Below, in pieces: positions 53,772-62,920 of a DNA stretch of 64,000 nucleotides. The notes below the pieces were generated by a model. That model was not told the origin of the DNA. It worked only from the letters and a program-made list of their open reading frames with translations, and made no database searches. A program made the position numbers and the translations under genes. The number at the start of each line of letters is the position of its first letter. The first letter of the stretch is position 1. The stretch is from Consotaella salsifontis (GTDB lineage: Bacteria; Pseudomonadota; Alphaproteobacteria; Rhizobiales; Rhizobiaceae), in NCBI RefSeq assembly GCF_900167365.1, contig NZ_FUXL01000006.1:186001-250000 (forward strand). The letters run 5' to 3'.

Positions 53772-54722
53772 ATGGGCGCCAGGATCGGTGTCATCGGTTG
53801 CGGCAACTGGGGTCGCAACCACATTCGCACGCTTAAGGAAATCGGCGCGCTTTGCGCCATAGCCGATCGCGACGCGGAGCGCGCGGCAGCCTTCGGCCAG
53901 CAATACGGCGTTCCCGCCATGACGCCTGAAGAGGCCATCGCCAGTGATGGCCTCGACGCCCTGGTGCTCGCCCTACCCGTTCAAGCCCATGCGCCAACGG
54001 CGCGCGCCGCTTTCGAAGCCGGCAAGGATGTGCTGATCGAGAAGCCGGTGGCGCTCGACCCTGCCGAGGCGGAAAAGACGGCTCTGACCGCCGCGAAGTT
54101 CGAGCGCATCATGATGGTCGGTCATGTCCTGCGCTATCACCCGATCTACCAGCAGGTGCTCGATCTCGTGCGCTCCGGCCGCATCGGCGAGCCGCGCCAT
54201 GTCATCTCCAATCGGCTGGCGCTCGGCCGCTTCTTCACCATGGACGCCGTCTGGGATCTCGCGCCCCACGACCTATCACAGGTTCTTCCGATCGCGGGCG
54301 AAATCCCCGTAAAGGTCGAGACAATTCGCCGCAAGGTGCTCGGCGACGATACCGACTCGGCCGACATCACACTGTCCTTCGCATCGGGAATGACAGCGGA
54401 GATCCACATCTCCCGAATCTCGCCCTACCGCGACCGGCGCTTCTCAGTGATCGGCTCGGAGGGAATGCTGGTGTTCGACGACCTCGCGCCGGAAGGCCAG
54501 AAGCTGGCGATCTATGCCCATCGCGTCTGGCGCGAGGGAAGCGGCTTCGCCTGCGCCAGCGCCGAGCCGGAATTCATGGCGACGCAGACCGGGATGCCGC
54601 TCGAGCGCGAACTGCGCCATTTCATCGAATGTGTCGAGACGCGGCGCGCGCCGCTGACGGGTCCGGAAGAGGCGATCGAGACCGTTCGGATCCTTTCTCA
54701 GGCATCGCCCGTCGGTGCCTGA
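53772..54722 (+). CDS. Gfo/Idh/MocA-family oxidoreductase
   Basis: 316 residues from ATG 53772 (MGARIGVIGCGNWGRNHIRT), with GGGAGG 7 nt upstream. Rossmann motif GCGNWG and IEKPVALDP for the catalytic Lys region. Similar proteins dehydrogenate UDP-sugars or other sugars (for example WlbA-like). Only 46 nt after ilvD. Ends at a strong terminator. Confidence 0.9.
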   Translation: MGARIGVIGCGNWGRNHIRTLKEIGALCAIADRDAERAAAFGQQYGVPAMTPEEAIASDGLDALVLALPVQAHAPTARAAFEAGKDVLIEKPVALDPAEAEKTALTAAKFERIMMVGHVLRYHPIYQQVLDLVRSGRIGEPRHVISNRLALGRFFTMDAVWDLAPHDLSQVLPIAGEIPVKVETIRRKVLGDDTDSADITLSFASGMTAEIHISRISPYRDRRFSVIGSEGMLVFDDLAPEGQKLAIYAHRVWREGSGFACASAEPEFMATQTGMPLERELRHFIECVETRRAPLTGPEEAIETVRILSQASPVGA

Positions 54723-54762
54723 CGGTCATCTGCGGGGCATCTGTCGCCTCTCGCCCGATTGC

Positions 54763-54803
54763 ACACCAGCTCCGGCCGAACACCTCTGGAGCTGGTGTTT
54801 TTT
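54763..54803 (+). terminator. Intrinsic terminator after the second Gfo/Idh gene
   Basis: ACACCAGCTCC (54763-54773), 14-nt loop, GGAGCTGGTGT (54788-54798): perfect 11-bp stem followed by TTTTT. Faces mnmA from the other side. Confidence 0.93.
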
Positions 54804-54842
54804 AAAGTTGCTAGGCGCCCAGCGCTGAAGAGATGCCGGCCG

Positions 54843-56024
54843 CTATCGGGCCGAAGCAGCAATCTTGGCGGGCTCAGCGAAGCTCAGCAGGGGTTCGGTT
54901 CCAGCGATCACGCCGCCCCCCAAAACGCGCGAGCCGGCGCCCTCCCCGTCATAGAAGACGCACGCCTGTCCCGGCGCGACCCCGTCCTCGCCTTCCAGAA
55001 GCGAGACCACCAACTGACCGTCGTTCCCCAATGTGAGAGAGGCGGGCGCTGGCGGCCTGGTGGAGCGAACCTTCACAAAGATCTCCCGCTCCGCCTTCGC
55101 CGCCGCCTCCACGGGCTCCTCGCCCAACCAATTGACGGAGCGCAGGCGAATGCGCCGCGTCGCCAACGCCTCGCGCGGCCCGACGATCACCTCGCGGCGC
55201 TGGGCGTCGATCGCCACGACATAGAGCGGCTCGCCCAGCGCCACGCCGATCCCGCGCCTCTGCCCGATGGTGAAATGCAGAATGCCGTCATGACGGCCAA
55301 GATGACGCCCGTCCACATGGACGATGTCGCCCGCCTCGCCGGCACCCGGCCGCAGCTTCTCGATAATGTCGCTGTATTTGCCTTTGGCGACGAAACAGAT
55401 GTCCTGGCTGTCGGGCTTGTCGGCAACCGCCAGATCGTACCGGGCCGCGAGCGCCCGCGTCTCAGGCTTTGTCAGCCGACCGAGCGGAAACCGCAAGAAG
55501 TCGATCTGCTCCTGGGTCGTCGCATAGAGGAAGTAGCTCTGGTCGCGGTCGAGGTCGGTGGGGCGGAAAAGACCCCGGCGACCTCCACCAAGGGAGCGGC
55601 TGTCGATGTAGTGGCCCGTCGCCAGGGCATCGGCCTTGAGATCCCGAGCTGTGGCCAAAAGATCACGAAACTTGACCGTCTGATTGCAGGACACGCAGGG
55701 AACCGGTGTTTCGCCGGCCAGATAGCTTTCGGTGAAGGGATCGATCACCGCCTCGCGAAAGCGATCCTCGTAATCGAGCACGTAATGCGGAATGCCGATG
55801 GCCTCGGAGACGCGACGGGCATCGTAAATATCCTGCCCCGCGCAGCAAGACCGCGTCCGTGTGGCGACCTCACCCGCGTCGTAAAGCTGAAGGGTTATCC
55901 CGACGACGTCGTAGCCTTCTTCTTTGAGCATTGCCGCCACAACGGAGGAATCGACGCCTCCAGACATGGCCACAACGACGCGCGTGTCGGCCGGCGACTT
56001 CGGCAGATCAAGGCTGTTCAGCAT
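54843..56024 (-). CDS. mnmA: tRNA-specific 2-thiouridylase MnmA
   Basis: 393 residues from ATG 56024 ([17 protein letters not shown]), with GGAG 8 nt upstream; an ATG eight codons earlier is in frame but weaker. Inserts sulfur at U34 of Lys, Glu and Gln tRNAs. PP-loop SGGVDSS at 21-27; catalytic pair Cys113 ([13 protein letters not shown]) and Cys210 (DSQDICFV), spaced as in E. coli. [16 protein letters not shown] marks the central domain. Confidence 0.96.
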   Translation of the reverse strand: MLNSLDLPKSPADTRVVVAMSGGVDSSVVAAMLKEEGYDVVGITLQLYDAGEVATRTRSCCAGQDIYDARRVSEAIGIPHYVLDYEDRFREAVIDPFTESYLAGETPVPCVSCNQTVKFRDLLATARDLKADALATGHYIDSRSLGGGRRGLFRPTDLDRDQSYFLYATTQEQIDFLRFPLGRLTKPETRALAARYDLAVADKPDSQDICFVAKGKYSDIIEKLRPGAGEAGDIVHVDGRHLGRHDGILHFTIGQRRGIGVALGEPLYVVAIDAQRREVIVGPREALATRRIRLRSVNWLGEEPVEAAAKAEREIFVKVRSTRPPAPASLTLGNDGQLVVSLLEGEDGVAPGQACVFYDGEGAGSRVLGGGVIAGTEPLLSFAEPAKIAASAR

Positions 56025-56162
56025 GAAAGGCTCTCCGGCGACGGGCACTGACCCGCGCTATTTAAAGATGCGCAGCCCTCTTTCCAATGCCTTTCCCTCC
56101 CCGGCCGTGCCAGAAGCCGGCCTCAGCGCGCCTAAAGTTGTTATCGAATTGTTACGACAGGC

Positions 56163-56177
56163 TTAGGAGAAATTTAA
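56163..56177 (+). promoter_or_regulatory. Candidate CtrA-binding site upstream of sciP
   Basis: TTAG (56163-56166), seven bases, TTAA (56174-56177). The CtrA consensus is TTAA-N7-TTAA, so seven of eight bases match. It lies 56 nt before the sciP start codon. Confidence 0.5.
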
Positions 56178-56232
56178 AAACAAGGCGCTAAGGTCAACGA
56201 CGATTAGGTCTTTGAGATGCGTAGAGAGTGCA

Positions 56233-56523
56233 ATGACCGATCAGGTCCGACCAAGAGTGAAATATGTTATAGGACCGGATGGAAGTCCGCTGACTATTGC
56301 TGATCTTCCACCTTCCGATACTCGTCGCTGGGTCATTCGCCGCAAGGCGGAGGTCGTGGCGGCCGTGCGTGGCGGGCTTCTCAGCCTTGATGAAGCTTGT
56401 TCGCGCTATACCCTGACGGTGGAGGAATTCCTTTCCTGGCAGACTTCTATCGACCAGCACGGTCTTGCCGGCTTGCGCACGACCCAGCTTCAGGAATACA
56501 GAAAAAAGCAGGAATATCACTGA
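56233..56523 (+). CDS. sciP: CtrA inhibitor SciP (DUF1153)
   Basis: 96 residues from ATG 56233 (MTDQVRPRVKYVIGPDGSPL), DUF1153, with the helix-turn-helix WVIRRKAEVVAAVRGGLLSLDEACSRYTLT. In Caulobacter SciP binds CtrA at promoters and blocks transcription activation. Length and sequence pattern match. A candidate CtrA site precedes it. It lies 1 kb from ctrA on the same strand, separated by fliJ on the opposite strand. Confidence 0.92.
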   Translation: MTDQVRPRVKYVIGPDGSPLTIADLPPSDTRRWVIRRKAEVVAAVRGGLLSLDEACSRYTLTVEEFLSWQTSIDQHGLAGLRTTQLQEYRKKQEYH

Positions 56524-56541
56524 CATTTGTCAGCGACTGCT

Positions 56542-56578
56542 AACGAAAAAAGCCGGCCTCGCGCCGGCTTTTTTCGTT
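56542..56578. terminator. Bidirectional terminator after sciP
   Basis: AACGAAAAAA-GCCGGC, loop CTCGC, GCCGGC-TTTTTTCGTT: symmetrical 16-bp stem with A-run and T-run, so it can stop transcripts from both directions. Confidence 0.92.
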
Positions 56579-56785
56579 TCAGGATTTCGCGCATTCACCG
56601 ACCACGAGAAAGAGCAACGCTTCTCTGCGTACAGATCGACAGCGACCGGACAGGACGTCGGGATCTACCTTGCCAGAGCCAGGGTCGCCTTTTCCGGCCC
56701 ACACAGACGCAAAAAAGGCGGCCTGAGCTCGGCCGCCCCTATCATGATGTTCGCGCCAAAGCGCCGCTTTAGCGGCAGCCCTCCC

Positions 56786-57151
56786 TCAGGCGGTGAGTGG
56801 ACGCCGGTCGTCTTCCTCGCGATGATGATCGCGCTGCTCCAGCTTCTCGGCATTCTCTAGCTCGGCCTCAGCCTCCTCGAGAGCGATCCGAGCCGCGTTG
56901 ATTTGGACCCTCAGATCCTTGACCGAATTCATGAGATTGTCGCGGCGAGCCCGCGCCGCCTTGGCGAAGGTCGGATAAGCGAAATGGGTAACGTCCGTTA
57001 TGCCTGACTTTTTTTCCTCGGAAGCAATCTGAGCGTCGAGCTCTGTAGCCATTTTCTCGAATTCGGCCATCATCAGATCAAGCTGCTCGACCTGCCGGCG
57101 CTTCTCATTAACTTTGAAGCGCGTGAGGCGCACGAGGTTGTCCCGCTTCAT
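56786..57151 (-). CDS. fliJ: Flagellar export protein FliJ
   Basis: 121 residues, almost entirely helical: MKRDNLVRLTRFKVNEKRRQ, then coiled coil with KKSGITDVTHFAYPTFAKAARARRDNL, the alphaproteobacterial FliJ pattern. FliJ links the FliI ATPase to the export gate of the flagellar secretion apparatus. It is divergent from ctrA with a 387-nt shared promoter region; no other flagellar gene is in the window. In Caulobacter flagellar genes depend on CtrA, which fits the position. Confidence 0.87.
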   Translation of the reverse strand: MKRDNLVRLTRFKVNEKRRQVEQLDLMMAEFEKMATELDAQIASEEKKSGITDVTHFAYPTFAKAARARRDNLMNSVKDLRVQINAARIALEEAEAELENAEKLEQRDHHREEDDRRPLTA

Positions 57152-57538
57152 GTTCCGTATCCCACATTGTCAGGAATCCGTAAAAAAACGGTCCCGTCTT
57201 AGGTTCGCGGCGGTTTCAGGCAAGCCTCGTCAGGTAATGCTCTTAACCGTCTGTTTACGCGCACCGTTAATCATAGGGACGAGGATTTAAGGCCGGGTAA
57301 ATCGATCACGTTCGGACACCGCAATGACAGCGGGTTCCACCGAAAGCGAAAGCTGCCACAGGAGGAGCAGTTCGAACGTCGGTCAAAAGTGGCCGCGGTG
57401 TTCGCCGCGGAAAGCTGCCTATGATGGGCAAAGATGTTTTGTTAACCATTCCATGCCAAGAATGGGCATGCGGATAGCTCAAACAAATAATCTTGCCGGA
57501 ATTGTGGCTTTCGGTAGGGCGGCTGAGAGGAAGTTAGT
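57152..57538. promoter_or_regulatory. fliJ-ctrA intergenic control region
   Basis: 387 nt without a gene. TTAA (57243-57246), seven bases, TTTA (57254-57257) is a near-consensus CtrA site (one base off TTAA-N7-TTAA). A GANTC (GAATC) CcrM methylation motif lies at 57174-57178. These are features of the Caulobacter ctrA promoter, suggesting autoregulation and methylation control. Exact start sites are not visible. Confidence 0.5.
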
Positions 57539-58234
57539 ATGCGCGTTCTTTTAATTGAAGATGACAGCGCTGTAGCTCAAAGCATTGAGCTCATGCTGAA
57601 GTCCGAGAGCTTTAATGTCTATACGACCGACCTTGGGGAAGAAGGCGTCGACCTCGGCAAGTTGTATGACTACGACATTATCCTGCTGGATTTGAACCTG
57701 CCGGACATGTCGGGTTACGAGGTTTTGCGCACCCTTCGTCTTTCAAAGGTGAAGACGCCGATCCTGATCCTCTCCGGCATGGCCGGCATTGAGGATAAGG
57801 TTCGCGGCCTCGGCTTCGGTGCCGACGATTACATGACGAAGCCCTTCCACAAGGACGAGCTCGTCGCGCGCATCCATGCCATCGTTCGTCGCTCCAAGGG
57901 CCATGCCCAGTCGGTCATCGTCACGGGCGATCTCACCGTCAATCTGGATGCCAAGACCGTGGAAGTGAACGGTCAGCGCGTCCATCTGACGGGCAAGGAA
58001 TATGCGATGCTCGAGCTGCTTTCGCTGCGCAAGGGCACCACGCTGACCAAGGAAATGTTCCTCAACCACCTCTATGGTGGCATGGACGAGCCTGAGCTGA
58101 AGATCATCGACGTCTTCATCTGCAAGCTGCGCAAGAAGCTGGCCAACGCCACCGACGGCAAGAACTACATCGAGACGGTCTGGGGCCGCGGCTATGTGCT
58201 GCGTGAGCCGGATCAGGACACCCGCGCCGCCTGA
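57539..58234 (+). CDS. ctrA: Cell-cycle response regulator CtrA
   Basis: 231 residues. Receiver domain 1-115 with phospho-acceptor Asp51 ([16 protein letters not shown]), then an OmpR-type winged helix (about 130-225, [32 protein letters not shown]). It ends TRAA; the terminal Ala-Ala is the ClpXP degradation signal in Caulobacter CtrA. Essential regulator of division, flagella and replication in many alphaproteobacteria. Neighbours sciP, fliJ and chpT belong to the same circuit. Confidence 0.98.
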   Translation: MRVLLIEDDSAVAQSIELMLKSESFNVYTTDLGEEGVDLGKLYDYDIILLDLNLPDMSGYEVLRTLRLSKVKTPILILSGMAGIEDKVRGLGFGADDYMTKPFHKDELVARIHAIVRRSKGHAQSVIVTGDLTVNLDAKTVEVNGQRVHLTGKEYAMLELLSLRKGTTLTKEMFLNHLYGGMDEPELKIIDVFICKLRKKLANATDGKNYIETVWGRGYVLREPDQDTRAA

Positions 58235-58280
58235 GTGGCATCGGCTGACGGCGGTCCGCCCCCGCCGTTCGAGCCGACGA

Positions 58281-58320
58281 AAGACCCGGTTTGCCGTCTT
58301 GGCGCCGGGTCTTCGTGTTT
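58281..58320 (+). terminator. Intrinsic terminator of ctrA
   Basis: AAGACCCGG (58281-58289), 15-nt loop, CCGGGTCTT (58305-58313), then CGTGTTTTT. 46 nt after the ctrA stop; also separates the convergent receiver gene. Confidence 0.78.
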
Positions 58321-58376
58321 TTGGAATGCCGATTTCTGCTTCCGCAAAATCAAACGGCCGCAGCCGTGCCCGCCGA

Positions 58377-58751
58377 TCAGGCGGCCGCTCCGATATAGGG
58401 CGAAAGCCAGCCGGCCAGCCGCTCTCGATCGAACGGCTTGTAGATGAAGCCATTCGCGCCCGCGCGCTTCAGCCGGGTCATCTTCCCGAGATTCTCGTCC
58501 ACCAAAAGCCCAAGGATCACCGGGCGCTCTCCGGATGGGAGCGAGCGGATCGCGCGGACAGCGTCCTCTCCAGACTGATCGGGAAGCGTGCCGGCAACGA
58601 TGATGAGATCGGGCATTGCGCCCTCTCGCAGAACCTTCAGGGCCGCATCAGCCGACTCGGCGCCATCCACCACCATGCCCATCTGGAACATGATCCGCGC
58701 AGCCACCTTGCGGATGACCTCTGATTCATCGACCACGAGACAGGTGTGCAT
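58377..58751 (-). CDS. Receiver-domain protein lacking the phospho-acceptor Asp
   Basis: 124 residues from ATG 58751 (MHTCLVVDESEVIRKVAARI). It has the CheY-like fold with the acidic pocket Asp8/Glu9 and the conserved Lys105 (GFIYKPFD), but the phospho-acceptor position reads PDLIIVAGTLPD: A53 replaces the Asp of the usual ILLDWNMP, and the Thr of the switch motif is replaced by L83/V84. Closely related genes beside chpT in rhizobia carry a normal Asp. Phosphorylation there is therefore ruled out unless another residue serves; binding or decoy roles are possible. Downstream of chpT on the same strand. Confidence 0.85.
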   Translation of the reverse strand: MHTCLVVDESEVIRKVAARIMFQMGMVVDGAESADAALKVLREGAMPDLIIVAGTLPDQSGEDAVRAIRSLPSGERPVILGLLVDENLGKMTRLKRAGANGFIYKPFDRERLAGWLSPYIGAAA

Positions 58752-58911
58752 GTCGCCCTCGCCGCTACCGGCCAACCAACGAATACTCGTCGACCGAAGC
58801 ACCATCAATGGCATGGGCGCCGTAACATTTCGTGAATCGACCGCGTCAAACCCGCGCCCGGGGCGAAGGAGCGCCCCTAGGCTCGAGCCGACGCGAAAGG
58901 CCGCGTCTTGC

Positions 58912-59550
58912 TCAGGCCTTCTTGGCGGCAACGATCCGAGCAGTTTCCCCTTCGACCGACACCTCAATACCAAGGCCGGTTTCCTGGGCCAGCAGAAGCG
59001 CATAGTAGGGTTGGATGCCATAGGAATCCAACGGCTCCTCAAGGCCCTTGCCGTTCAGCATGATGAGGAACCGCTCAGGCACGCGGAGGCGCGGCCCCGA
59101 TATCACGAGCGTAAAGCGCGGATCCGTCTCAGGTGTCTCCACCGACACGTCGATGGTGCCGCCGCGCGGCAGGCAGGAATTCGCCACCACGATCAGATTG
59201 AGCAGGGTCTTGGCGAGGTTCTTGGCGACATAGGCGCGCTCGCCGTTCCAGGTGAGCGTCGGCTTCTCGAACCCCATGAAGCCCTCTGCGACGGACCGGG
59301 CGTCGCCGAGATCGAGCGAGGCCTGAGGCGATCCGGAAGCGCCGAAGGCGATGCGGGCGAACTGCAGCTTCGCCACCGCGCTTTTCGTCGATGAGCGCAC
59401 CAGGGCCATCGCGTCCGGATCGTCCGGCATTTCTTCGAGAAGTTCGAGCCCGCTCTGGATCGCGCCAACAGGCGAGATGATGTCATGGCAAAGGCGGCTG
59501 GCCAGCAGGGCCGCCAGATCAGGCGCCGAAACATCTGGAAGGTTGGCCAT
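58912..59550 (-). CDS. chpT: Histidine phosphotransferase ChpT
   Basis: 212 residues. ChpT relays phosphate from CckA to CtrA and CpdR. The phospho-accepting His22 lies in LASRLCHDIISPVGAIQSGLELL, and the C-terminal half has a degenerate GHKase-like fold (DSYGIQPYYALLLAQETGLGIEV). The frame and start (MANLPDVSAPDLAALLASRL) match ChpT. Only about 160 nt separate it from the receiver-like gene, and ctrA is convergent 680 nt away. Confidence 0.93.
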   Translation of the reverse strand: MANLPDVSAPDLAALLASRLCHDIISPVGAIQSGLELLEEMPDDPDAMALVRSSTKSAVAKLQFARIAFGASGSPQASLDLGDARSVAEGFMGFEKPTLTWNGERAYVAKNLAKTLLNLIVVANSCLPRGGTIDVSVETPETDPRFTLVISGPRLRVPERFLIMLNGKGLEEPLDSYGIQPYYALLLAQETGLGIEVSVEGETARIVAAKKA

Positions 59551-59771
59551 ATCGGGAATGGTCTCCGGAATGATGCAGCAGAGCCGCGAATCGGCGGCAG
59601 AGATGTCGGCGCAGAATGAGTCGACCGAACCTTCCCGTCAACCGAAGGCAAGTCCGCAAAGCGGCGTTAGTCCTTTGGCAACCATGTTCGGGTCAAATGC
59701 AGTGAAGAGAGAGCGCCCGCTTGACGCGCTGGCGGGCCATCCATCGCCTCCGACCCATGAAAGGATCAACG

Positions 59772-60359
59772 ATGCTCGATTTCTGCAAGCGCTTGCGCGG
59801 TATCGTCGTCGCCGGAGCTTTCGCCCTCGGCGCAGTCGTCGCGGTCGAAGCGCCAGCATATGCACAGCAGCAGCAATCGTCCTACACCATGGACGAGATC
59901 GTCTCAGAAGGTCATCGCTTCTTCGGCACCACCTCCGGCAGCCTTGCCAAGCTTATCGAGCGGGCCTTCCAGCGCTACGGACTGCCGAATGGCTACATTC
60001 TGGGCGAAGAGGCCGGCGGTGCCTTCTTCGCCGGAGCACGTTTCGGCGAGGGCACGCTGTTCACCAAGAACGCGGGCCAGCACCGCGTGTTCTGGCAGGG
60101 CCCCTCGCTCGGCTTCGATGTCGGCGGCGACGGCGCCCGCACCATGATGCTCGTCTATGATCTCCCTTCGGTGGAGGCAATGTTTGGCCGCTTCGGCGGC
60201 GTGTCGGGCAGCGCCTATCTGGTGGGCGGGGCCGGCATGACGGTCCTGGAGCGAAACGACATCGTCATCGTTCCGGTGAAGACCGGCGTGGGCGCGCGCC
60301 TCGGCCTCAACCTGGGCTATCTGAAGATCACGCCGATGCCGACCTGGAACCCGTTCTGA
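59772..60359 (+). CDS. DUF1134 secreted protein
   Basis: 195 residues from ATG 59772 (MLDFCKRLRGIVVAGAFALG); AAGGA precedes it at 6 nt. Signal peptide of about 32 residues ending APAYAQ. DUF1134 features: YTMDEIVSEGHRFFGTTSGSLAKLIERAFQRYG and FVLGEEAGGAFFAG-like segment, Gly-rich throughout. Predicted periplasmic; function unknown. The family occurs widely in alphaproteobacteria. Confidence 0.87.
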   Translation: MLDFCKRLRGIVVAGAFALGAVVAVEAPAYAQQQQSSYTMDEIVSEGHRFFGTTSGSLAKLIERAFQRYGLPNGYILGEEAGGAFFAGARFGEGTLFTKNAGQHRVFWQGPSLGFDVGGDGARTMMLVYDLPSVEAMFGRFGGVSGSAYLVGGAGMTVLERNDIVIVPVKTGVGARLGLNLGYLKITPMPTWNPF

Positions 60360-60574
60360 TCGACGGTTCCTTGCCTTCTCGGGCAGTCCTGCAATACTCG
60401 CCGTACAGGCGCGGTGCCCCGCCGATCGCGGCGGGCATCGCGCATTGGCGCGACCAGTTGCCAAAGAGGCTGTCGCGCCCTCTAATCTCTCAAGGATCGG
60501 CCGCGTTGCGACCAGTCGGCATCGACCGGCGGCGCGGGGCGCGGATTCGTGCCGATCTTTGCTAGAAGTTACCC

Positions 60575-61681
60575 ATGCTCGCGCTCGCCCTGCTCTTCCT
60601 TCTCGGTTTCTTCGTCGCCACTCTGGCGGGGTTGCTGCTCGCCCCTATCCTGTGGCGCAAGGCTCAGTTTTTTGCCTGGCGCGACTTTGAGGCATCGGTT
60701 CCTACGACAAGCAACGAAATTCGCGGGCAGATGGACTTCGTTCGGGCAGAAGCGGCCGCTTCGGTTCGCCGACAGGAGATCGCGGCCGAGGAAACTGCCG
60801 AACGGGCGGCGCGGGAAAGAGCCGAGGCCGGGCGGGTGATCATTGAGAACGCCGACCTGCGCATTCAGGGAAGAGCGCTGGAGCGCCGGATCGCGGAGTT
60901 GAACGAGGAAATCGCGTCCCTGCGATCGGATGTGGCCTCGCAGGCAGAGGAAAACGAGAGGTTGGCGAGCGCGCTCGATTCAACCAGGAGCGATCTCGCC
61001 TCCCGAACCGACGACCTTGCCATTCTGGACAAACGCTTCCGCGACCTTGCCGATATCGCCGAGGAGCGCAAGGTTGCCATCGTCGCTTTGGAGACCAAGC
61101 AGGAAAGATCCGCCGACAGCCTGCGATCGGCGGAAAAGCGCATTCGCGAGCTTGAAGAATCCGGACAACGCGCGAAGGCCGACGCGGCCAGCCTGGAGGC
61201 AAGCCTGAAAAGGGAAAAGACCCACGCGGCGTCACTCGCGGAAAAGCTCGAAAGACAGCTTTCGCTCATCGCAGATCGGGACGAGGAAATCGAACGCCTT
61301 CGGAGCGACATCAATCCAGGTGTCGAAGGCAGTTTTCGACACCAAGCCAACGAACTCACGACCCGCAGCCGATCCTTGAGAGATGCAGTTCAGCGCTCCG
61401 AAGCAAACGGAACGCTCGATGAAGAAGCCATTCGCGATCGCATTGGCGATATCGCAGCGCGCGTCATCCGTCTCACCGCGCTGGCCGAAGGACCCGCTTC
61501 CCCGCTTTCGCCGATGGTTGGCGATTCGGCGGATGCCGTGCCGGAGCGCGATGCGAGTGGCGCCCCGAGCCTGGCCGAACGCGTTCGCACCCTTGCCGAG
61601 CGGGACCGGCAGAAATTGCCGCCGCCCGGCTACCGGCCCTCGAACACGAGCGGAGGGCACGAAGGCGACGATCAGGCGTAG
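60575..61681 (+). CDS. Membrane-anchored coiled-coil protein of unknown function
   Basis: 368 residues. One N-terminal transmembrane helix (MLALALLFLLGFFVATLAGLL, 1-28), then a coiled coil from about 55 to 260 with heptad-like Leu/Glu/Arg repeats, and a polar C-terminal region (APSLAERVRTLAERDRQKLPPPGYRP). A homologue is often found in rhizobia but I cannot name a function. Likely cytoplasmic face or periplasmic structural protein. Confidence 0.68.
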   Translation: MLALALLFLLGFFVATLAGLLLAPILWRKAQFFAWRDFEASVPTTSNEIRGQMDFVRAEAAASVRRQEIAAEETAERAARERAEAGRVIIENADLRIQGRALERRIAELNEEIASLRSDVASQAEENERLASALDSTRSDLASRTDDLAILDKRFRDLADIAEERKVAIVALETKQERSADSLRSAEKRIRELEESGQRAKADAASLEASLKREKTHAASLAEKLERQLSLIADRDEEIERLRSDINPGVEGSFRHQANELTTRSRSLRDAVQRSEANGTLDEEAIRDRIGDIAARVIRLTALAEGPASPLSPMVGDSADAVPERDASGAPSLAERVRTLAERDRQKLPPPGYRPSNTSGGHEGDDQA

Positions 61682-61730
61682 ATGGCATACGCCTCGTGCA
61701 TGGACCGTCGGAAGTCGCGCTCAGCGGCTC

Positions 61731-62573
61731 CTACTGCTGCTTTCGGGTGAAGATGTGGTGCAGCACCAGCGCCGCCGCCGTGGCGACGTTCAGGCTGTCG
61801 ACCTGCGGTGATATCTCGATCCTCGCGGTTCTCGTGCGCTCGAGAATATCCGGCGACAGTCCCTCCCCCTCTGTTCCGAGGACGAGCGCAGTCGCTCCAT
61901 TCGGCACGAACCCGGACACGGCTTCGCCGCCGCGAGGCGTGAGGGCAAGCACCTCAAAGCCATGCCTCATCAAAGCCGCCAGCATTTCCGCAGGGGTTTC
62001 GAACCGCAGGATTGGAATGTGGAAAACCTGCCCCACCGAAACGCGGATGGCCTTTCGGTAGAACGGATCGCAGCAGCTCCGATCAATCAGGACAGCCCCC
62101 GCCTCGAACGCGGCTGCGTTGCGAAACACCGCGCCCATGTTGTCATGGTTGGCGAGGCCGATCAGGCAGACGACTGTTTTTCTTCGGACTGCGAGGCTCG
62201 CGAGCGCAACGTCGATGCCTGGGTCGGCGCCTGCCGGCTCGCCATGAGCCAGAACGCCACGATGCACCGGGAAGCCGGCAATCAAGTTCATCACGCTCCG
62301 GTCCGCAATGTAGATCGGCACGTCAGCGGGAACGCTGTGGAGCAAGGGTTCGATGCCGGCCAACCGGTTTTTCAGAATCAGCAGGCATGTCGGCCGAAAG
62401 TGCGGTGACGCGAGCAACCGTTCGAGTACGACGGTGCCCTCGGCGATGAACCCGTTCCGGCCGACGACATCCCGTTCCCGCACGTTCCGGAAGACGGAGA
62501 TGCGCTCATCTTCCGGGTTGTCGATCGCAATAACCGGCGAAGTGCGAGTCGCGGCCCCGGTGCTGTCGTTCAT
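61731..62573 (-). CDS. RNA 2'-O-methyltransferase, SpoU/TrmH family
   Basis: 280 residues. SPOUT knot motifs: ANHDNMGAVFRNAAAFE (motif 1), LVLGTEGEGLSP (motif 2) and SLNVATAAALVLHHIF (motif 3). An N-terminal substrate-binding domain (about 20-95) is present. Methylates a ribose 2'-O in rRNA or tRNA; target not determined. Convergent with the coiled-coil gene. Confidence 0.92.
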   Translation of the reverse strand: MNDSTGAATRTSPVIAIDNPEDERISVFRNVRERDVVGRNGFIAEGTVVLERLLASPHFRPTCLLILKNRLAGIEPLLHSVPADVPIYIADRSVMNLIAGFPVHRGVLAHGEPAGADPGIDVALASLAVRRKTVVCLIGLANHDNMGAVFRNAAAFEAGAVLIDRSCCDPFYRKAIRVSVGQVFHIPILRFETPAEMLAALMRHGFEVLALTPRGGEAVSGFVPNGATALVLGTEGEGLSPDILERTRTARIEISPQVDSLNVATAAALVLHHIFTRKQQ

Positions 62574-62594
62574 TCCTATCCCTGAGTGAGGATA

Positions 62595-62825
62595 TCAAGC
62601 CTGATAGTGTTCGCCGCGACGCCAATAGCGAGCCTGCATCCGCGGCGCAATCATCCACGCGATGGGGATAGCCACCAGGAAGCTCACGATGGTCACTGAC
62701 GGCATCAGCCAAGTCCAGCTTTCCTTGATCGACGGAAACGACAGGACCAGGATGGTCATAGCGCCAAAGACGACCGCTTGGATGACACCATAGATGATTA
62801 CTGCGATGATGAGCCGGGTCTTCAT
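62595..62825 (-). CDS. Small inner-membrane protein of unknown function
   Basis: 76 residues, MKTRLIIAVIIYGVIQAVVF, with two or three hydrophobic helices and a basic ending (MQARYWRRGEHYQA). No family recognised. Lies 21 nt upstream of the SpoU-family gene on the same strand, so it may be cotranscribed. Confidence 0.72.
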   Translation of the reverse strand: MKTRLIIAVIIYGVIQAVVFGAMTILVLSFPSIKESWTWLMPSVTIVSFLVAIPIAWMIAPRMQARYWRRGEHYQA

Positions 62826-62920
62826 GGAGACTCTCGCTGAAAATGTTTCGCTGCCCGTACAACTCGCGGGAGGCGAAAAAGTTTTCGCGAGGCAGTCGCA
62901 AGTTCAGTCGCTGCTCGACG

